Assembly (NCBI GenBank): GCA_964408185.1
Contig: CAYOYK010000037.1
Location: 1-24,526 of the forward strand
Origin: CAYOYK01 sp964408185
GTDB taxonomy: Bacteria > Bacillota > Clostridia > Christensenellales > Aristaeellaceae
Direction of reading: 5' to 3'
DNA: 24,526 bases
Position numbers and translations under genes: made by a program. Shown here piece after piece: positions 21,229 to 24,526 of the stretch (its first letter is position 1; every line of letters starts with the position of its first letter). The notes beneath the pieces were generated by a model. It did not search any database. It had not been told where the DNA came from and worked only from the letters and a program-made list of their open reading frames with translations.

Positions 21229-22839
21229 TTATTGGAACAGCTCTTCCTTCCTGCGCTCCATTTCCGGCTCGCGGGACAGATAGCTGTCGATATCGCTTAC
21301 GTTGGGCGCGCGCTCGATGCGCAGCTCCCTATCGGCAAACACGCGCTTGCTGATGGCTCCCGCACCGCAGGCGAGGATGGAGCCGATCTCCTCCATGATG
21401 TCCACGTTGTACAGGCATTCGAGGCCGGGCTTGGCGTAGCCCACGTTCTGCTGCTGCCCCGCCATGTACTTTTGCCGATACAGGTAGTACGGGCCCATGC
21501 CCAGCGCGGCGGCGGTCTGCCCGCCAAGGGCGACCATGCGCGCGGCGGTATCGCCGTCCGGCAGGGGCGCGTGCTCCAAATCAAGGCGGCTGGTGCGCTT
21601 GATGGCGAGGGTATGCACGGTGAGGCTATCCGGCGCGAGGGAGGAAATTTCCTCCATTGTGTGGGCAAAGTCGGATACATCCTCCCCCGGCAGCCCGGCG
21701 ATGACGTCCATGTTGATATCCGCAAGTCCGGCCTCGCGCGCCATGGCGAACGCCTCCACGGTCTGCGCGGCGGTATGGTCGCGCCCGATGGCGCGCAGGG
21801 TGCGATCCACCATCGTTTGCGGGTTCACGCTGATGCGGCCCGCCCCGTGCGCGCGGATGCTCTCCAGCTTGCGCCGGGTGAGGGTATCGGGCCGGCCCGC
21901 CTCCACGGTAAACTCCATGGGGCCGGGAAACAGGCGGCTGAGCTCATCCAGCAGGAGGTCCAGCTGCGCCTCGTCCAGCGCGGTGGGCGTGCCGCCGCCC
22001 ACGTACAGGCAGCGCAGGCGCAGGCCGCGCTTGTCCATCAGGCGGCGGGTCGCTTGCAGCTCGCGCGTCAGCGCCAGCAGGTACGGGCCGACGCGCCTGC
22101 CATCGCCCACGGCCGCGCCGGGGAACGAGCAGTACGCGCACCGCGTGCGGCAGAAGGGAATGCTCACGTACACGTCCGCGTCGCCCTCGCGGGGCAGGGG
22201 CAGCGCCCTCTGCCGCTCCACAATGCGCGCGAGCAGCTCGGCCTTTTGCGGGCTTACGTCAAAAATGTTGATCAGGCGCGCCTTGGCCTCGTCCGGCGTT
22301 TCGCCGCGCGCGATGCCCTCGTGCAGCAGCCGCGTCGGGCGAATGCCCGTCAGCGAGCCCCACGGCGGCCGCAGCCCGGTGCGCTCCCGGCAGAAATGGT
22401 ATAGCGTCAGCTTACACAGCCGCTTGCGCAGGCGCTTGTACAGCAGCGGCCCGTGCTCGCCCGCCACGTCGGGGACGGGCGCGGTTTCCGTGCGCGTCTC
22501 GCCGTTCCATGTGTACCGGCAGCGCCAGACCCCGTTCTCCCGCGCGAGAGAAAGCGCGATCTCCTCAGGGCCTTTGGCCCCTTCGGGGCTTTTGTCGCCT
22601 TCGGCGGCCCCTTCGGGGCTTTTCTCGCCTTCGGCGGCCCCTTCGGGGCTTTTGTCGCCTTTGGCACACGCGTGCGCGGCCCCTACGCCGGGGAGGGCTT
22701 GCGGATCGTCCGTCTCCTCGCCGGGGACGCAGACCACGCGCAGCGTCAGCGGGGCGTAGAACAGGCGCAGCACCTCGGCCAGCTCGCCCGCCAGCTTGGG
22801 CAGCGGCGTGTACAGCACCGCGTTCAGCGGGCGCGTCAC
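21229..22839 (-). CDS. hemZ: HemZ-type oxygen-independent coproporphyrinogen III oxidase-like radical SAM protein
   Basis: A 536-aa radical SAM enzyme of the HemN/HemZ group, likely acting on coproporphyrinogen III, or a paralogue with a related role. The cluster motif CRTRCAYC gives Cys230, Cys234 and Cys237, preceded by VYVSIPF; YVGGGTPTAL and DVIAGLPGED are the next family blocks. The N-terminal domain with WGSLTGIRPTRLLHE is typical of clostridial HemZ. Residues about 61-90 are an in-frame repeat of a ten-residue unit (GDKSPEGAAE type) that lengthens this N-terminal domain. The GTG start overlaps the preceding stop (GTGA) and GGGAGG lies 8 nt upstream. Order rel-dtd-hydrolase-hemZ is typical of Clostridia. 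Confidence 0.9.
   Translation of the reverse strand: MTRPLNAVLYTPLPKLAGELAEVLRLFYAPLTLRVVCVPGEETDDPQALPGVGAAHACAKGDKSPEGAAEGEKSPEGAAEGDKSPEGAKGPEEIALSLARENGVWRCRYTWNGETRTETAPVPDVAGEHGPLLYKRLRKRLCKLTLYHFCRERTGLRPPWGSLTGIRPTRLLHEGIARGETPDEAKARLINIFDVSPQKAELLARIVERQRALPLPREGDADVYVSIPFCRTRCAYCSFPGAAVGDGRRVGPYLLALTRELQATRRLMDKRGLRLRCLYVGGGTPTALDEAQLDLLLDELSRLFPGPMEFTVEAGRPDTLTRRKLESIRAHGAGRISVNPQTMVDRTLRAIGRDHTAAQTVEAFAMAREAGLADINMDVIAGLPGEDVSDFAHTMEEISSLAPDSLTVHTLAIKRTSRLDLEHAPLPDGDTAARMVALGGQTAAALGMGPYYLYRQKYMAGQQQNVGYAKPGLECLYNVDIMEEIGSILACGAGAISKRVFADRELRIERAPNVSDIDSYLSREPEMERRKEELFQ
22570..22659. repeat. In-frame 30-bp minisatellite inside hemZ
   Basis: Three units of 30 bp with the motif CTTCGGGGCTTTT plus CGCCTTCGGCGG. 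They encode GDKSPEGAAE, GEKSPEGAAE and GDKSPEGAKG. Units differ by few bases, mainly a Gln/Asp codon change, so duplication is recent. Each unit also contains CCCCTTCGGGG, a small hairpin. Confidence 0.88.
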
Positions 22840-23471
22840 GCGTCGGCCTCCCGTCCGGTCATTGTCTGCGGGCCGTGGCCGGGGTAGGCGACCATGCGCG
22901 GGCTCAGGTGAATGAGCTTGCGCAGGCTCTCCTTGAGCTCGTGAAAGCTCCCCGTGGGCAGATCGTACCGGCCGTAGCCGCCGTCAAAGAGGGTATCGCC
23001 GCAGAGCAGGCCCGCGCCGTCCGGCAGCAAATAGCACACGCCGCCGCCTGTGTGGCCGGGCGTATGCAGCACCGTAACGGGAATGCCCGCCAGCTCCGCG
23101 TGATCCTCCTCGCCGTGAAAGAGCGTAGGCGGCGTGCGCGCGACGACGACCATGCCGGCCGCGTCCGGCTCCAGCGCGGCGGACGCGTTGGTCTGCGGGT
23201 CGGTCAGCTTGGGCGCGTCGGCCTCGTGCACGTACAGCGGGATGCGGTATCGCTCGCACAGCGCGTCCGCCGCGCCAAAGTGATCGTAATGCCCGTGCGT
23301 CAGCAGCACGGCCACGGGCCTGCGCTCCCCCAGCGCGGCGGCGATGCGCCCCGGCTCCGCGCCGGGATCGACAATGAACGCCTCGTTGGTCCGGGCGTTG
23401 CTGACGAGATAGCAGTTCATTTGGTACGGGCCGACCTGTACGGCCTCGACACGGATGGAATCAGGGTTCAT
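22836..23471 (-). CDS. MBL-fold metallo-hydrolase, glyoxalase II-like
   Basis: A 211-aa cytoplasmic enzyme with the full binuclear metal site of the metallo-beta-lactamase fold: THGHYDH (58-64, His59, His61, Asp63, His64), HTPGHTGG with His140, GDTLF with Asp159 and YPGHGPQT with His199. This set fits hydroxyacylglutathione hydrolase-like members found in Firmicutes without glutathione; the true thioester or ester substrate is unknown. GAGGAAG lies 8 nt before the ATG. It sits between dtd and hemZ, the usual clostridial order, and its stop overlaps the hemZ GTG by 4 nt, implying coupled translation. Confidence 0.93.
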   Translation of the reverse strand: MNPDSIRVEAVQVGPYQMNCYLVSNARTNEAFIVDPGAEPGRIAAALGERRPVAVLLTHGHYDHFGAADALCERYRIPLYVHEADAPKLTDPQTNASAALEPDAAGMVVVARTPPTLFHGEEDHAELAGIPVTVLHTPGHTGGGVCYLLPDGAGLLCGDTLFDGGYGRYDLPTGSFHELKESLRKLIHLSPRMVAYPGHGPQTMTGREADA

Positions 23472-23492
23472 GCTTGCACTTCCTCTTTCCTG

Positions 23493-23942
23493 TCAAAGGA
23501 GCCTGCGCGAGTCCAAAATCAGCGTCACAGGCCCGTCGTTGACAAGGCTTACCTTCATGTGGGCGCCAAAGACGCCCTGCCGCACGTTCAGGCCCATGGC
23601 GCGCCACGCGGCCAGCAGGCCCTCGTAGCGGGCGTTGGCCACCGCGGGGGCCTCGGCGGCGGTAAAGCTGGGCCTGCGGCCGCCCCGCGCGTCGCCCAGC
23701 AATGTAAACTGGCTCACGCATAGGATGCTGCCGCCCGTCTCCAGCACGGAGCGGTTCATCTTGCCCTGTTCGTCCTCAAAGATGCGCAGGTTGGGCGTTT
23801 TATCGCGGATATAGGCAAAATCGGCGTCCGTATCGCCCTGCTGCACGCCCAGCAGCACCAGCAGGCCGGGGCCGATCTCCCCCGCCGTGGCGCCGTCCAC
23901 GGCCACGGCGGCCTCGGCGACGCGCTGAATGACCGCGCGCAT
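23493..23942 (-). CDS. dtd: D-aminoacyl-tRNA deacylase
   Basis: Removes D-amino acids (and glycine) wrongly attached to tRNAs. The 149-aa length is standard. It starts MRAVIQRV and has the two catalytic or substrate-pocket motifs: SQFTLLGD (77-84) and VNDGPVT (134-140, the NxGPVT motif). LRIFEDEQGKMN (52-63) is also a family block. AAAGGAGGG precedes the ATG. It is 18 nt after the rel stop and 21 nt before the hydrolase start; rel-dtd linkage is widespread in Firmicutes. Confidence 0.95.
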   Translation of the reverse strand: MRAVIQRVAEAAVAVDGATAGEIGPGLLVLLGVQQGDTDADFAYIRDKTPNLRIFEDEQGKMNRSVLETGGSILCVSQFTLLGDARGGRRPSFTAAEAPAVANARYEGLLAAWRAMGLNVRQGVFGAHMKVSLVNDGPVTLILDSRRLL

Positions 23943-23960
23943 GGCATCGCCCTCCTTTGC

Positions 23961-24526
23961 TCAGGTGGTGCTGCGGTAGCACTCGATGATATCCGAGCGC
24001 TTTTGCAGCTGCTTAAACACGTTTTCCAGCTCCTCGCGGCTTTTGACCTGCAGCACCATGGTGATGTTGCTGGTCTTGCGCTTATCATCCCGCTTGGCGG
24101 AGAGCGCCATGATGGGCACATCCAGATTGCTGATGCACATGGCGATCTCGCCCAGCAGGCTCACGTGGTCGTAGGCGATCACGTTGACGCTGGCGTTGAA
24201 GGAGCCGCCGCTGGTATCGGCCCAGCTGACCTCGATCATACGCTCCTGCTCGCTGCTGGACGCGTTGGGGCAATCCGCCTTGTGTACGGTCACGCCGCGC
24301 CCGCGCGTGATGTAGCCCACAATCTCGTCGCCCGGCACGGGGTTGCAGCAATGCGCAAAGCGCACCAGCATGCCGCTTTCGCCCTTGACGTACACGCCGT
24401 GGGTCGGCTTGCCCTGCTGCTTTTGCACCTCCTGCGGGGTGACCTCCGGGATTTTGGGCAGCGCGGGGGCCTCCTGCTTGCGCTGCTCATCCAGCAGGCG
24501 GCTGATGACATACGCGGCCGCGATGC
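23961..24526 (-). CDS. rel: Rel (ppGpp synthetase/hydrolase), C-terminal part; 5' end outside window
   Basis: Bifunctional (p)ppGpp enzyme of the stringent response. Only the regulatory C-terminal region is present, open to the window edge (188 codons). It shows the conserved zinc-finger/CC block FAHCCNPVPGDEIVGYITRG followed by DCPN, then the C-terminal ACT domain (VNVIAYDHVSLLGEIAMCIS to the end), which senses ribosome-bound tRNA or amino acids. The catalytic HD and synthetase domains lie beyond the window. The stop is 18 nt before dtd. Confidence 0.95.
   Translation of the reverse strand, partial: IAAAYVISRLLDEQRKQEAPALPKIPEVTPQEVQKQQGKPTHGVYVKGESGMLVRFAHCCNPVPGDEIVGYITRGRGVTVHKADCPNASSSEQERMIEVSWADTSGGSFNASVNVIAYDHVSLLGEIAMCISNLDVPIMALSAKRDDKRKTSNITMVLQVKSREELENVFKQLQKRSDIIECYRSTT

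Noticed and set aside
19640..21283. 547-codon plus-strand frame across glpK
   Set aside because: Shadow of glpK, which has clear motifs and start signals on the other strand.
22570..22659. Possible CRISPR-like or regulatory repeat array
   Set aside because: Units are contiguous without spacers and in frame within hemZ, so it is a coding minisatellite.

Overview
The window is bacterial chromosome of high GC content (about two thirds by eye), densely coded, with strong GGAGG-type ribosome binding sites. The gene set (greA-lysS, a rel-dtd-metallohydrolase-hemZ chain, an XpaC/TelA pair, an Mgl-type sugar importer, intramembrane-type two-component genes) points to a Firmicute of class Clostridia, probably an uncultured high-GC gut lineage such as the Christensenellales. 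That placement is inference. I see no tRNA, rRNA, CRISPR array, transposase or prophage gene.

Layout. 1-1884 (+): 3' part of greA, then complete lysS. 2106-2603 (+): an AT-rich P-loop kinase-like gene that differs in composition from its surroundings and follows an unusual three-arm inverted-repeat leader. 5694-2792 (-): a uroporphyrinogen-decarboxylase-family protein, then an OmpR-type response regulator and a histidine kinase overlapping by 4 nt. 5821-6662 (+): a 59-aa ORF translationally coupled to a small esterase, behind a near-consensus promoter divergent from the URO-D gene. 6663-7103: a repeat- and hairpin-rich spacer ending in the promoter of the sugar operon. 7104-11476 (+): mglB-mglA-mglC plus a 69-aa single-TM protein. 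The permease carries an extra N-terminal membrane/extracytoplasmic domain of about 190 residues. 11477-11796: a spacer bounded by two inverted copies of one terminator hairpin. 12423-11797 (-): a secreted protein with a perfect consensus promoter. 12607-13023 (+): an XRE-family regulator. 13272-13087 (-): a 61-aa His/Cys-rich ORF whose promoter has the 19-bp spacer and spacer palindrome typical of MerR-controlled promoters. 17347-13536 (-): operon xpaC-telA-lemA-like-TPM. 19399-17537 (-): a secreted protein with about five SH3-like modules. 24526-19712 (-): rel (3' part), dtd, MBL-fold hydrolase, hemZ (with an in-frame minisatellite) and glpK, all tightly packed.

How the parts fit. The central operon should import galactose or glucose: the binding protein keeps almost all sugar-contact residues known from E. 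coli MglB. The xpaC-telA-lemA-TPM operon and the SH3 protein are envelope-facing. The outer blocks are housekeeping functions (transcript cleavage, lysine charging, stringent response, D-aminoacyl-tRNA editing, heme, glycerol). The most interesting signals are the permease extension with its small membrane partner, the MerR-like promoter with no MerR gene in view, the inverted terminator pair with a dispersed 38-bp repeat, and the minisatellite in hemZ.
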